The notes: generated by a model not told the origin, from the letters alone. DNA of 64,000 nucleotides from Micromonospora craniellae (GCF_014764405.1 NZ_CP061725.1:1612001-1676000); one strand, 5' to 3'. Positions 1-8,959 are shown, counted from the first letter of the stretch. Program-made: numbers and translations.

Positions 1-248
1 CGATCTCTGGTTGGCCGTCGCCAGGACTGGGCTGCGTCGATGCGACTGATGAGCAACTGGACCGCTGTGGCGGCCCGGTGCACATCGGCCGGTACGTAGT
101 CTTCGAGGCCTTCGGCTGCCGCCGGGTATAGGTCCTCGAGCGCGGTTCCACCTTTGACCAGCAGTGGTGGGCCGCTGATCGGCTGCTCGACCCGGGAGAG
201 CATTTCGGTGACAACCAGGGCGCTGAGCTGTCGCTGAACCCGCCCCAC
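1..248 (-). CDS. partial divergent gene, possible AbiEii-like nucleotidyltransferase N-terminus
   Basis: An open frame reads from GTG at 248 leftward off the window edge (about 82 codons). It is back to back with the gene starting at 276, with only 27 bases between the starts. The visible protein contains LLVKGGTALE, which resembles the KGGTAL motif that opens the nucleotidyltransferase fold of AbiEii/AbiGii toxin-family proteins. The residues after it do not follow the usual family pattern, so it may be a degenerate or distant member. The C-terminus lies outside the window. Identity is an inference from one motif. Confidence 0.3.
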   Translation of the reverse strand, partial: MGRVQRQLSALVVTEMLSRVEQPISGPPLLVKGGTALEDLYPAAAEGLEDYVPADVHRAATAVQLLISRIDAAQSWRRPTRD

Positions 249-275
249 GAGCGCTCCCTGACCTATGCTCGCCGC

Positions 276-1868
276 GTGACGTTCGAACTGCAGCGTTCGG
301 CGGATGGCTGTCGCCTCATCATCCGCGCCCGGCTGATGGCGGACTGGGTTGGCGAAGAGAAACCCGTAACGCCGAAGGGAGTGTTGCGGCCGGCCGATGT
401 CGCTGTCGTAGGTGCCGCTCTGGGGGTGAAGGTTCCGGCCCGGGTTCGTACCGCTGCGGATGTCGAGGTTGTGCACTGGCCCTGGGTGGCGGCTGAGGCA
501 ATCGGGTGGCTGCATGTTTCAGGGAACCGGGCGGTCGCGGCTGCCGCGACGGACGATGACCCGGTGGAGCGCTGGTGGACGGCGGTTCGGGCCGTGCTGC
601 AGGCCGAGTCGCACGACGACCGAGGCCGCGGAGCGCCAGTCTTGATGCGGATGCTGCTGACGGCTATGACTGCCGAGCCGGCGCCTGGCTTCGACGTTTC
701 TGAGGCTGTTCACCAGTTGCTCCACTACTCCGACGTCGGTGATGCGAGCGCGGTCTACTCGGCTTTTCGGCGGGGTGTCATGCCGGTGGATGCCGGACTC
801 GAACTGCTCGCCGAGGCCGGTGCGGTGGACGACGGCGGACGTCCGACCGAGTTGGGTCGGTGGATGTGGAAGCGTTTGGTCGAGGAGTGGCCGCCGCCGC
901 TGTCTCCCGATGTGTCTGCCGCTCAAGTGCTCGAACGGCTGGCCACCTTGCCTGACGACGAGGTGTGGGAGCAAGCGGGGCCATGGCTGGCCGGGCGTGA
1001 GACGGGCGAAGCGGCCGCCGAGTTGCTCGAAGCGGCGGCTACGGCTCCGCCGGCACAGCGGATCGTGGCAGTCGACATGGTGGTCGGTCTGGGAGATGCC
1101 GCCTTGCCCGCGTGGCAGAAAGCCGCGGAGGTATCGACGCTGGCGTCGCATGCCCAGCTCGTGCTTGCCGAATTCGACGATGACGGCGACGACGATGAAC
1201 CGCCGGAGCCCGCTGCGGCCGACCTGCGGTGGCTCGCTGTGGAGTTCGCTGCTGCGGCGCTGGCTGTCGACGGCCCGAACGAGGCATACCTTGTCCTTCG
1301 CGAGCGCGACGGCCTCGATGCCTGGAGCAACAGCGGGCATCCGGACGAACCGACCCTGCGAGATGGCTTGGCCGAACTCATCGCAGCGGGCGGGCCGCCG
1401 ATCCCGACGTATCAGTTGAAGATCTCTCTTACTCGGATCCGGCCGCCGGTCTGGCGACGCGTTCGGCTCCCAGCCGCCGTGACCTTGGACGAGCTGCACC
1501 GACTGATTCAGATCGTCTTCGACTGGGACGACGATCATTTGCACGTATTCACGGTGGCCGGGCGACGCTATGCCGATCCGTTCTTCGGCCTGGAAGGAAC
1601 CGCGGACGAGTCCCGGGCGCGGCTGGGGAAGCTGGCGCCGAGTGTCGGAGCTGAGCTGACGTACGTCTACGACCTTGGTGATGAATGGGAGCACCGCATC
1701 GTGGTCGAGCGGATCATCGAGGTAGATGAGCCGGAGACCTCGGCATCCTGCGTCGGCGGCCAGGGCGATGCGCCTGAGGAGGACTGGTTCCCTGGCTGCG
1801 GCAGACATGCGACACCGTTCGATCTCGTCGCGATCAATCAGCAGCTGTCCGGAGCTGCAGCGGGATGA
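276..1868 (+). CDS. plasmid pRiA4b ORF-3-like family protein
   Basis: A 530-residue protein. The C-terminal part (about residues 375-515) matches the pRiA4b ORF-3-like domain: LTRIRPPVWRRVRLP, then LHRLIQIVFDWDDDHLHVF and later YVYDLGDEWEHRI. This domain is common on actinobacterial chromosomes and mobile elements, and its biochemical role is not established. The N-terminal 370 residues are acidic and alanine-rich with no domain I recognise. The GTG at 276 is used, but the frame stays open upstream, so the start is uncertain. It ends 13 bases before the DUF6933-like pseudogene, so the two were probably co-transcribed. Family assignment is fairly sure; function is unknown. Confidence 0.8.
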   Translation: MTFELQRSADGCRLIIRARLMADWVGEEKPVTPKGVLRPADVAVVGAALGVKVPARVRTAADVEVVHWPWVAAEAIGWLHVSGNRAVAAAATDDDPVERWWTAVRAVLQAESHDDRGRGAPVLMRMLLTAMTAEPAPGFDVSEAVHQLLHYSDVGDASAVYSAFRRGVMPVDAGLELLAEAGAVDDGGRPTELGRWMWKRLVEEWPPPLSPDVSAAQVLERLATLPDDEVWEQAGPWLAGRETGEAAAELLEAAATAPPAQRIVAVDMVVGLGDAALPAWQKAAEVSTLASHAQLVLAEFDDDGDDDEPPEPAAADLRWLAVEFAAAALAVDGPNEAYLVLRERDGLDAWSNSGHPDEPTLRDGLAELIAAGGPPIPTYQLKISLTRIRPPVWRRVRLPAAVTLDELHRLIQIVFDWDDDHLHVFTVAGRRYADPFFGLEGTADESRARLGKLAPSVGAELTYVYDLGDEWEHRIVVERIIEVDEPETSASCVGGQGDAPEEDWFPGCGRHATPFDLVAINQQLSGAAAG

Positions 1869-1949
1869 ACGAGTCGGTGCTGTGCTGATCGTGCGCGCGA
1901 CCAAAAGCTGCGCCAGCGTCTCGGCTCAGCCTCACAAGGTGGGGACGAG

Positions 1950-3496
1950 GTACGTATTCAGCTTGAGTTGATCGGTTGAGCGTGGGCTGCTGTCTACTGT
2001 GGCGGTGGCGGCTGCCATGATCTTGGTGTGCATCCGGACTCGCGACCTGACTCGATCGAGCAGCTTGTCGTGGTGGTCGCCCAGTTGCAGGCTGAGGTGC
2101 AGCGGCTGCGGGCGGACAACGAGCAGGTGCGTGCCGAGAACGCCGTGCTGCGTGCTGAGAACGCCGACCTGCGGCGTCGGCTGGGGATGAACTCGTCGAA
2201 CTCGTCCGTGCCGCCGTCGTCGGACGGCTTGGTCCGCCCTCGTGCGCAGGCGGGGGCGAAGGCCGGCGGTCGGCGGCGGGGTAAGCAGCCCGGGGCGTCG
2301 GGGTTGACGTTGCGGCTGGCCGAGGATCCGGACCGGGTGGTGCAGCACCGGCCGCAGCGGTGTGCCGGGCTTTCGTGTGGTGCTGATCTGGGTGACGGCC
2401 GTGAGTACGGGCGGCAGCGGCGGCAGGTGCTCGAGCTGCCCGATCGTCGGCCGGTGGTCGTGGAGCATCAGTTGATCTCGGTGGAATGCGGCGAGTGCGG
2501 GCAGGTCAGCGAGCCTGCGGTGCCGGCGGGTGTGTCCGGGCGGGTGCAGTACGGCACCGGGGTCAAAGCCGCCGCGGTCTACGCGCGGGCCGCGCAGTTC
2601 CTGCCGTTCGCCCGGGTCGCCGGGCTGCTGGGTGATCTGCTCGGGGTCCGGGTGTCGACCGGGTTCGTGCACCAGATGGTCGCCGAGGCGGCCCGCAGGC
2701 TCGGGCCGTTCGTCTCTCGCACCGCCGCGTTGCTGCACGTGCAGCAGGTGCTGCACGCCGATGAGACCCCGGCAAGGGTCGGCGGCGGCTTCAAGTACGT
2801 GCACGTGGCCTGCACCCCTGAGCTGACCTTGTTCCACGTCGGTGGCCGCGGCAAGGCCGACATCGACGCCGGGGGTGTGCTGCCCGGGTTCACCGGCACT
2901 CTGGTGCGGGACGGCTACGCCGCTTACCGGCGCCTGACCGATGCCGAGCATGCCTGGTGCGGGGCACATCTGATCCGCGATCTGCGCGGTGTGCACGAGT
3001 CCGACCCGGCCGGGCAGCAGTGGGCCGAGGTGATGGCCACGACCCTGCTGGCGGCTAAGAAGACAACCGAGCAGGCCGTCGCCGCCGGCCGGGACTCGCT
3101 GTCGAACGACGAGATCAGTCACTTGCGGGCCTGTTACGCCGGAGCCCTCGCTTACGGCCGTGAGCAGAACCCGCCCGATCGTGACGGCAAGCTGTCTCGG
3201 GCCGGGACGCTGATCGAACGCTTCGCCACGCACCGCGACATGATCCTGCGGTTCACCGTCGACCTGGCCGTGCCCTTCACCAACAACCAGGCCGAGCGCG
3301 ATCTCCGTCCGGTCAAGCTCCAGCAGAAGATCTCCGCGACCTGGCGCACCCTGCAAGGCCTGGCCGACTTCGCCACCCTGCGTTCCTACCTGTCCACCGC
3401 CGCCAAACACGGCAAGGACGCCCTCGACGTGCTCGAACAGCTCTTCACCACCGGACCGTGGCTACCGGAACCGGCAACCTCGAGCTGAATACGTAC
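1950..3496 (+). mobile_element. IS66-family insertion sequence, complete, 8-bp target duplication
   Basis: The terminal inverted repeats are 18 bp at 1950-1967 (GTACGTATTCAGCTTGAG) and 3479-3496, with one mismatch. The 8-bp sequence GGGACGAG occurs immediately outside both ends (1942-1949 and 3497-3504), which is the target-duplication length known for IS66 elements. The 1547-bp element carries a single transposase gene and lacks the tnpA/tnpB accessory genes of larger IS66 members. It sits inside the DUF6933-like gene, so it is younger than that gene. Confidence 0.92.
2028..3488 (+). CDS. IS66-family transposase (TnpC-type)
   Basis: A 486-residue protein. Residues 10-50 form a leucine/glutamate-rich coiled coil, followed by the NSSNSSVPPSSDG segment typical of IS66 N-termini. 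Then come a Cys-containing putative zinc-binding stretch (VECGECGQ, about residue 152) and the catalytic region with HADETPARV, DGYAAYRRL and a C-terminal FTNNQAERDLRPVKLQQKIS block holding the catalytic Glu. It starts at GTG 2028, 78 bases inside the element, and ends 8 bases before the right end. The frame looks intact, so the element may be active. Confidence 0.93.
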   Translation: MHPDSRPDSIEQLVVVVAQLQAEVQRLRADNEQVRAENAVLRAENADLRRRLGMNSSNSSVPPSSDGLVRPRAQAGAKAGGRRRGKQPGASGLTLRLAEDPDRVVQHRPQRCAGLSCGADLGDGREYGRQRRQVLELPDRRPVVVEHQLISVECGECGQVSEPAVPAGVSGRVQYGTGVKAAAVYARAAQFLPFARVAGLLGDLLGVRVSTGFVHQMVAEAARRLGPFVSRTAALLHVQQVLHADETPARVGGGFKYVHVACTPELTLFHVGGRGKADIDAGGVLPGFTGTLVRDGYAAYRRLTDAEHAWCGAHLIRDLRGVHESDPAGQQWAEVMATTLLAAKKTTEQAVAAGRDSLSNDEISHLRACYAGALAYGREQNPPDRDGKLSRAGTLIERFATHRDMILRFTVDLAVPFTNNQAERDLRPVKLQQKISATWRTLQGLADFATLRSYLSTAAKHGKDALDVLEQLFTTGPWLPEPATSS

Positions 3497-4076
3497 GGGA
3501 CGAGCCGTCCACTACCCTGTTCCGTGACTGGTACGCGACCATTCTCCCCTGGCGGCCGCGTTAGCTGGTTCTCCTGGTCAACGAGCAGACGCTGCTGCCA
3601 ATGCTGATGCCGCTGGCGGCGGCCGCTACAGCGCGTCATCCCGGATCGGCCCAGAAATCGCCGCAGCCTTGGCCGTTCATCAAGCTCCTGTCCCTCTCGT
3701 CGATGGGGAATTGAGCCAGATGCGTGCCTGCTGGTTTGCTGCGACCGCCAACCGCAGAGTCGTCGGCCTCATGACGGATTTCTCCTTCCTTGCGGACGTC
3801 TACCGGCGTAGCGATCCCGACCTCAGCCTGCTGGAGCTGGCCAAGAGACTGGCCGACGCCCTGCAGCCCGCTCTATCGTCGCCGCGCCAGCCCGGACAGG
3901 GACCATCAGGCGTTCCTGCGGGTGGCATGACCATCCAGCGGGATCGAAGCTGGCTGGTCGGTGTCGGGCCGGGTGGGGCCGGCCCACCGTTGGGAGTCCC
4001 GGAGTCGTGCCGGTACGGGAGCATGGCAGATGTGTGAACGGTAGCCTTCGAGATGCTTCTGCGGTAGCGTTGCAGC

Positions 4077-5351
4077 ATGCTGCCGTATCAGCTGCGGTCC
4101 GTCGATCAAGAGCTGGATGAGCTGCTCGGCGGTTTGCCTGCCATCAGTCTCGAGGGGCCGAAGGGCGTCGGGAAAACCGCGACGGCCCAGCGTCGCGCCG
4201 CCACCGTCTTCGCCATGGACGACGCGACACAGCGGGAGCTGCTCACCGCCGATCCGCAGCGCCTCGACCGAGCCCCGGCGCCGGTCCTCGTCGACGAGTG
4301 GCAGCGCGAACCGGCGGTCTGGGACTTCGTGCGGCGCAGCGTCGACCGTAATCCCGTACCGGCCCGGTTCCTGTTGACCGGCAGCGCCACCCCCACGTCC
4401 GCGCCGACACATTCCGGAGCCGGGCGCATCGTCCAGCTCCGGATGCGACCGATGAGCCTCGCCGAGCGGGCCCTGGCCGAGCCGACGGTCAGTCTTCGGG
4501 AGTTGCTTACCGGACGGCGGCTGGCCGTGAGCGGAGGCAGCGCGCTGAGCCTGGTCGACTACGCCGAAGAGATCGCGCGCTCCGGATTCCCCGCCATCCG
4601 CCAACTGCCGCCCCGCGCTCGCAGGGCACAGCTCGACGGCTACCTGAACCGAATCGTCGAACGAGACTTCCCCGAGCAAGGCCACCTGGTACGCCGACCC
4701 GACACCCTGCGCGGGTGGCTGGCCGCGTACGCCGCCGCGACGGCAACCACCAGTTCCTACAACGCCATCCTGGACGCAGCCACCCCGGGCGAGACCAACA
4801 AGCCCGCCAAGACGACAACGACCGTGTACCGCGACGTGCTGTCGCAACTGTGGCTGCTCGATCCCGTGCCCGGCTGGCTGCCCAGCCGCAGCGCCTTCAG
4901 CAGACTCGGCGCCGCACCGAAACACCACCTCGCCGACCCGGCCCTCGCCGCCCGACTCCTCGGTGTGGACGTACCCGCACTGCTCCACGATTCAGCACCG
5001 GACACACCCGTCCGCCGGCCCGGTCCCCTGCTGGGCGCCTTGTTCGAGTCGCTGGTGACACTCAGCGTGCGGGTCTACGCGCAGGCAGCCGAAGCCACGG
5101 TTCATCACCTACGTACCTGGGACAGTCGCCACGAGGTGGATCTCATCATCCAACGCGCCGATCAACGAATCGTGGCACTCGAAGTCAAGCTGTCCCCGTC
5201 GGTGAGCGACGACGACGTCCGTCACCTCACCTGGCTGCGTGGACAACTCGGCGACGACCTACTCGATGCGGCGGTCATCACCACCGGGCCTGAGGCATAC
5301 CGCCGCGCTGACGGAATCGCGGTGATCCCGCTCTGCTTGCTCGAACCCTGA
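4077..5351 (+). CDS. ATP-binding protein with DUF4143 domain
   Basis: A 424-residue protein of the archaeal-type AAA/DUF4143 ATPase family. It has a Walker A GPKGVGKTAT near residue 28 and a Walker B-like VLVDEWQREPAVWD near residue 77. The C-terminal half is the DUF4143 region ending with HEVDLIIQ and ALEVKLSP, an arrangement resembling a PD-(D/E)xK nuclease-like core. Family members are widespread and mobile, often one per locus, with unclear physiological role. It starts at ATG 4077, with no close upstream partner because the preceding gene is a pseudogene. It ends about 45 bases before the region of similarity shared with the right repeat. Family assignment is confident. Confidence 0.88.
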   Translation: MLPYQLRSVDQELDELLGGLPAISLEGPKGVGKTATAQRRAATVFAMDDATQRELLTADPQRLDRAPAPVLVDEWQREPAVWDFVRRSVDRNPVPARFLLTGSATPTSAPTHSGAGRIVQLRMRPMSLAERALAEPTVSLRELLTGRRLAVSGGSALSLVDYAEEIARSGFPAIRQLPPRARRAQLDGYLNRIVERDFPEQGHLVRRPDTLRGWLAAYAAATATTSSYNAILDAATPGETNKPAKTTTTVYRDVLSQLWLLDPVPGWLPSRSAFSRLGAAPKHHLADPALAARLLGVDVPALLHDSAPDTPVRRPGPLLGALFESLVTLSVRVYAQAAEATVHHLRTWDSRHEVDLIIQRADQRIVALEVKLSPSVSDDDVRHLTWLRGQLGDDLLDAAVITTGPEAYRRADGIAVIPLCLLEP

Positions 5352-5394
5352 CAACCAGCGCATGCCACCTTCCAGCCCGGCGACGCCGACCTTG

Positions 5395-5619
5395 CGCATC
5401 TGACGACACAGGCCGGCACCCGGGTACCACACTGTTTTGCGCCCCACATTCCGCCCTGGCAGCACTCGGACCACACACGCAGTCGAAAGATCCCTGTTCA
5501 GAGGCCGGTTCTGACGAGATCTCAAAACCGATCTTCGAAGTGCAGTGTGGGGCGCTGGGTGACCACGGCTGTGACCAGGAGATCACAAGAAACAGGCACC
5601 AGTCGATGACTGATGCCTG
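5395..5619. repeat. left copy of diverged flank A (pairs with 28615-28839)
   Basis: This stretch aligns without any indel to 28615-28839 at an offset of exactly 23,220, at roughly 75-80% identity by eye. Both contain the block GTACCACACTGTTTT and two opposed copies of GCGCCCCACA, near 5438 and 5553 here, which could be arm-type recombinase sites. No gene is apparent. The open frames crossing it on the minus strand are read-through of the tRNA fragment and not convincing proteins. The simplest reading is the end of an integrative element related to the one ending at 28839. Confidence 0.6.
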
Positions 5620-5620
5620 T
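5592..5620 (-). terminator. hairpin 3' of the left tRNA fragment, terminator-like
   Basis: ACAGGCA at 5592-5598 pairs with TGCCTGT at 5614-5620, and an inner stem CAGTC/GACTG extends it. On the minus strand it lies about 20 bases 3' of the tRNA half and is followed by TTTCTTGT, as in a Rho-independent terminator. The right copy at 28812-28840 has three paired changes that keep the outer stem, so pairing itself has been conserved. Confidence 0.55.
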
Positions 5621-5707
5621 TCACCTGCATAAACGCGAGGTGGAGCCGAGGGGACTCGAACCCCTGACCCCCACACTGCCAGTATGGTAACGATTCTGTC
5701 ACGCCAT
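5620..5707. repeat. 88-bp perfect direct repeat, left copy (putative attachment site)
   Basis: These 88 bases are identical to 28840-28927 in the same orientation, while the flanks on both sides are only about 70-80% identical. The repeat includes the 3' half of a tRNA gene on the minus strand, the classic target of site-specific integrases. No integrase gene is recognisable between the two copies, so any mobility would be in trans or lost. Function as att site is inference. Confidence 0.72.
5641..5687 (-). other. tRNA 3'-half remnant (anticodon arm to discriminator, Ala-GGC-like)
   Basis: On the minus strand the order is a possible anticodon stem CCATA/TGTGG around loop CTGGCAG, a short variable region, a T arm AGGGG-TTCGAGT-CCCCT, and acceptor strand CGGCTCC plus A at 5641. 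The matching 5' acceptor strand GGAGCCG and a D arm are absent upstream, so this is not a complete tRNA. The loop would read GGC (Ala), but that is tentative. Confidence 0.6.
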
Positions 5708-6164
5708 GCCGCCGAATGCCGACAGGTGCTTTGAGCAGGGAAAATTCTCTACGTCAAATCACACCCCCTGTCGCCACATGTCGCGCAATGATGGCTATTT
5801 GATCTTGGGCTGTGACCACCAATGTGACCACGCTCAGTGTGGGAGGCTTCGTGCCACCCCGTCCGCCCACCACTGCCCGCACCAGATCGACTAACCCAGG
5901 GACGCGATTTGGGAAACGGATCGTCTTCGCGATGCTCGCACCAGCGAAGCTGTTCACTACGCCGGTCGTACACCACTTCCATGGACGCAACCCGAGTGGT
6001 GATGCTGTCTGAGCCTTCGGCCTCGACTGTTTTCCCGGTGCGGAAACCTGATGTCCCCCGCTACGGTTGCCGATGTGCCAGCGGGACCATCGAGCAAGCC
6101 GAAGCGCCATCACTACTTTCCCCAGGCGTACCTTGTCAATCCCCTGGAATCGCGGAGGGCGTCT
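5708..6164. other. intergenic; left copy of diverged flank B
   Basis: From 5708 to about 5860 the sequence is similar to 28928-29080 at the same 23,220-bp offset; compare the shared GATCTTGG(G/C)CTGTGA at 5801. It includes two spaced copies of TGTGACCAC near 5811 and 5822. From 5860 to 6164 I see no gene, repeat or clear signal. Open frames here have no family-like features. Confidence 0.5.
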
Positions 6165-6737
6165 TTATGCGGGCCGGGCCTCCAGCGCGCGGGTCTCTGA
6201 TCGCTCGTAGTCGATGGGTGATCGCCAGTCGCAGACGGAGTGCCGGCGACGGCGGTTGTAGAAGTCGGTGATCCAGGTGGCGATTCTCAGTCGGGCCTCG
6301 GTACGGGTGCGGAAGTGGCGGCGGTGGACGTACTCGACTTTGATGGTGGAGAAGGTGGCCTCGGCGACGGCGTTGTCGAAGCACGACCCGACCCTGCCCA
6401 TCGACTGACGTACCTTCCACCGGTTACAGGCCCGGGCGAAGTCGGCCGAGGTGCACTCACTGCCTCTGTCGCTGTGGAAGATCACCCCTTGGACGGTGCC
6501 GCCTCGGGTGACGGCGGCCATGTTCAGCGCAGCGACGACCAGCCCGGCGTCGTGGTGGACGCCCATCGCGTAGCCGAGGATCCGACGGGAGTACAGATCG
6601 ATGACGGTGGCAAGGTAGAGCTTGCCCTCGTCGGTACGGATCTCGGTCATGTCGCCGCACCAGGCGACATCCGGCGCCGGCGCGGTGAACCTGCGTTTGA
6701 CCAGGTCCGGCGCGGCCAGACGAACACGATGGCCGAA
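6165..6737 (-). pseudogene. IS3-family transposase OrfB remnant (5'-truncated)
   Basis: The minus-strand frame begins abruptly after a stop at 6738-6740 and reads APDLVKRRFTAPAPDVAWCG, then TEIRTDEGKLYLATVIDLYS, HSDRGSECTSADFARACN, SFDNAVAEATFSTIKVEYV-like text, and ends near 6165. It contains the D...D...E catalytic triad of the rve-type integrase core. The N-terminal helix-turn-helix region and orfA are missing, and no terminal repeats are recognisable. It lies just inside the left 88-bp repeat, so it is debris near the element boundary. Confidence 0.8.
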
Positions 6738-6745
6738 TCATACAG

Positions 6746-7003
6746 CTACCGCAGCGCCGCCGCTTCCGCGATGGAGAAGTCACCGACCACCACACCGACA
6801 CCGGTCACAGCTGCCGCCAGCACGAGAGCCAGCGCGATCATGACACCGGCGGTCAGGACAGATCGGCTCGCCGCGAACAGGACCGCTCCCGCCAATCCAC
6901 CCAGCACGGTGACCAACGTCGCGCTGACGCTCACACCGGCCCAGTACGCGGCAAGCGCCCCCGCTGCCAGGTAGCCGCCGCCCTCATCGACCGGCACCGC
7001 CAC
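6746..7003 (-). CDS. small alanine/valine-rich membrane protein
   Basis: An 85-residue frame from GTG 7003 with hydrophobic stretches at about residues 12-40 (LAAGALAAYWAGVSVSATLV) and 50-75 (TAGVMIALALVLAAAVTGVG), predicting two to three membrane helices. There is no family match I recognise. It ends next to the truncated transposase, so its C-terminus may be cut, and the frame remains open upstream of the chosen start. The hydrophobic pattern supports a real protein, but it could equally be a fragment. Confidence 0.35.
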   Translation of the reverse strand: MAVPVDEGGGYLAAGALAAYWAGVSVSATLVTVLGGLAGAVLFAASRSVLTAGVMIALALVLAAAVTGVGVVVGDFSIAEAAALR

Positions 7004-7155
7004 GCCGACTGCCCCGCCGTCGCGGATAGGCCCATACCGCTGGATGGCGGCCCGGTTTCGAGCCAGGGAAGGGCGGGATCACAGCCGCAGCCGATTTCTG
7101 ATCTCAAAGATCAAGAAGGCCATGACCAGGATGGACGAGATTTCCGGCAGTCTCC

Positions 7156-8955
7156 TCATTGGTAGGAGCGTTGCTGGAGGCCGTAGAGGTCGGCGTATAA
7201 CCCGCCTCGCTCCATAAGTTCCTCATGACTTCCTGAATCGGCGACACGGCCATCGACGACGACCAGGATCAAATCGGCCATCCGGACCGTGGAGAACCGG
7301 TGAGACACCAGTATGGTGATCGTGCCGGAGGTTTCCGCCAGCCGCCGGGCATTGGCGGCGTACCGCTCGAACAGCAGGTGTTCGGATTCGGCGTCCAAGT
7401 CGGCTGTCGGCTCGTCGAGGATCAGCAGCAGCGGGTCCTCGCGCATCATCGCCCGCCCCAATGCCAGCTTTTGCCACTGTCCTCTGGACAGTTCCGCCCC
7501 GTCGGCGTACGACTTGCCGAGTTGCGTGCCGAGCCCGTGCTCGAGCCGGTTGAGCACGCTTTCGCTGCGGGCCCGACGAAGAGCTCCCAGGACGGCGTCG
7601 TCAGAGCCGACCCGCGGCAGGTCGCCGACGCCGACGCTCTCTCGGGCGATGAACTCGAACCTGACGAAATCCTGGAACGCTCCGGCGATACGCCGTCGCC
7701 ACTCGGGCGGCGACAGGCTCGCCAGGTCGGTGCCGTCGACCTCGATGACGCCTTCTGTCGGCTCGTAGAAGCGGCACAGGAGCTTGACAATCGTCGACTT
7801 TCCGGCACCGTTCTCGCCCACGACGGCCACCGTCGACCCCGCAGGGAGCAGGATGTCGACACCCTCAAGCGCCGGTGGTCCGGTCTGCAAGTAGGCGAAG
7901 CTGACATCGCGGAGCCGGATGCCGTGGTTGATCCGCTGGGGCGCCGCTGGCCGCTCGCCGGCCGGCAGGGCCGCGGCGGGCAGCGGGGCGATCAAGTGTT
8001 CGAGCCACCGCACGTCGGCGAGGACCCGAGCCACCCGCTGCAGGTCCTGCAGAAGCGCCACCGCCGCGGTCACCTGGTAGTTGGCGAGGGCCGCCACGGA
8101 GAGCACGAGGATCACGTCGCCGACGCTAGGGCCGCCGGCGGCGGCTGCGCTCACCACGATCAGGATCGCGGACACGTAGCCGAACGCGAAGCAGAGCTGG
8201 CCGAGGATGCGCAGGCGGGCCGCCTTCACCTCGGCCGCCCACATCACCCGGGTCGCGGACTCGAACAGCGTGCGGTGCCGGAACGTGAGCTCATTGGCGA
8301 GCCCAGCGGTGCGGATCTCCTTCGCCGTGCCAGCCTCGGTCGCTACGGAGAACAGATGCCTGGCGCGGCGGGTAGGCTCAGCTGCCGCTTCCCGACCGGC
8401 GGCCTGCAGCGCCTGTGCTCGGCCGCCCAGGTAGACCGCAGGTAACGCGGTCAGTGGCAGCATGAGCAGCAGTAGATCGAGCCGGGCCAGCAGCACACCG
8501 GTGATGATCAGGGAGAGCGCTGTGCTCGCCGCCGACAGCAGCGCCTCCATGCTGGCGTAACCGACCCGCTCCACTTCCTGACGCAACACCTGCATCTTGT
8601 CGGCGTACTCGGGGCGCTCGTGGTGGTTCAGACCGACCGAGCCGTTCGCCAGCTCGATGAGCTGGCGCTCCTTGGTTAGCAGGTTCACCTCACCCAGTTC
8701 GAAGTAGAAGACGTGGGCGAAGTGCGCCATGGTGATGGCCGCGATGACGAGGCACGCCGTCACAGCCCCAGCGATCGCCGCTCGGCTGGAGTCGCCGGCC
8801 AGGGCGGCGTCGGTCAGCGCGCCGAGGCCGGCTGCGGACAGGGGCAGCGCCGCTGCCGCGCCGAGCTTCAGGACCACCGAGGCGACGAGTTTGCCGGCGC
8901 TCTGCCGCCAACACAGCGCAAGCAGCTCGCGGCAGGCAAGGATCGCCTCTTTCAT
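7156..8955 (-). CDS. ABC exporter half-transporter (TMD-NBD)
   Basis: A 599-residue type I exporter half. It has six membrane spans in the first 320 residues, then a nucleotide-binding domain with Walker A GENGAGKST, signature LSRGQWQKLALGRA (the usual second Gly of LSGGQ is Arg), Walker B LLLILDEPTADLD and an H-loop VSHRFSTVR. The start at ATG 8955 (MKEAILACRELL) is chosen because it follows the stop of the upstream transporter gene by 4 bases; longer upstream reading overlaps that gene. It is the last gene of the minus-strand operon and presumably forms a heterodimer with the 8960-10855 product to export the cluster's product or give self-resistance. Substrate is inferred only from context. 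Confidence 0.9.
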   Translation of the reverse strand: MKEAILACRELLALCWRQSAGKLVASVVLKLGAAAALPLSAAGLGALTDAALAGDSSRAAIAGAVTACLVIAAITMAHFAHVFYFELGEVNLLTKERQLIELANGSVGLNHHERPEYADKMQVLRQEVERVGYASMEALLSAASTALSLIITGVLLARLDLLLLMLPLTALPAVYLGGRAQALQAAGREAAAEPTRRARHLFSVATEAGTAKEIRTAGLANELTFRHRTLFESATRVMWAAEVKAARLRILGQLCFAFGYVSAILIVVSAAAAGGPSVGDVILVLSVAALANYQVTAAVALLQDLQRVARVLADVRWLEHLIAPLPAAALPAGERPAAPQRINHGIRLRDVSFAYLQTGPPALEGVDILLPAGSTVAVVGENGAGKSTIVKLLCRFYEPTEGVIEVDGTDLASLSPPEWRRRIAGAFQDFVRFEFIARESVGVGDLPRVGSDDAVLGALRRARSESVLNRLEHGLGTQLGKSYADGAELSRGQWQKLALGRAMMREDPLLLILDEPTADLDAESEHLLFERYAANARRLAETSGTITILVSHRFSTVRMADLILVVVDGRVADSGSHEELMERGGLYADLYGLQQRSYQ

Positions 8956-8959
8956 CGTG

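Larger units (their letters stand above)
1882..3930 (+). pseudogene. DUF6933-like gene broken by IS66 insertion, frameshifts and a stop
   Basis: Pieces of one protein can be read in order across this span. They are VLIVRATK (frame of GTG 1882), KLRQRLGSASQGGDEPST up to the IS, LFRDWYATILPWRPR after it, LVLLVNEQTLLPMLMPLAAAA, then VVGLMTDFSFLADVYRRSDP and PLYRRRASPDRDHQAFLR ending at TGA 3928-3930. This order and wording match small actinobacterial DUF6933-type proteins as I recall them. Lesions visible are: a frameshift near 1900 (one A short), the IS66 element with its 8-bp duplication (1942-3504), an in-frame TAG at 3562-3564, a frameshift around 3627-3643, and another near 3866. The family name is from memory; the gene being broken is clear. 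Confidence 0.62.

Noticed and set aside
519..1904. A 461-codon minus-strand frame opposite the pRiA4b ORF-3-like gene
   Set aside because: No domain features; the plus-strand frame carries the conserved domain.
5278..5676. Minus-strand frame beginning MWGSGVRVPSAPP, and its counterpart at 28399-28896
   Set aside because: The shared start is the translation of the tRNA 3' half; similarity between the two reflects the repeat, not a protein.
5641..5715. A complete tRNA gene on the minus strand
   Set aside because: The 3' half is convincing, but no 5' acceptor strand GGAGCCG or D arm lies upstream in either copy.
7107..7121. Hairpin TGATCT-TTG-AGATCA after the ABC operon as a terminator
   Set aside because: The stem is only six weak pairs with no T run on the expected strand.
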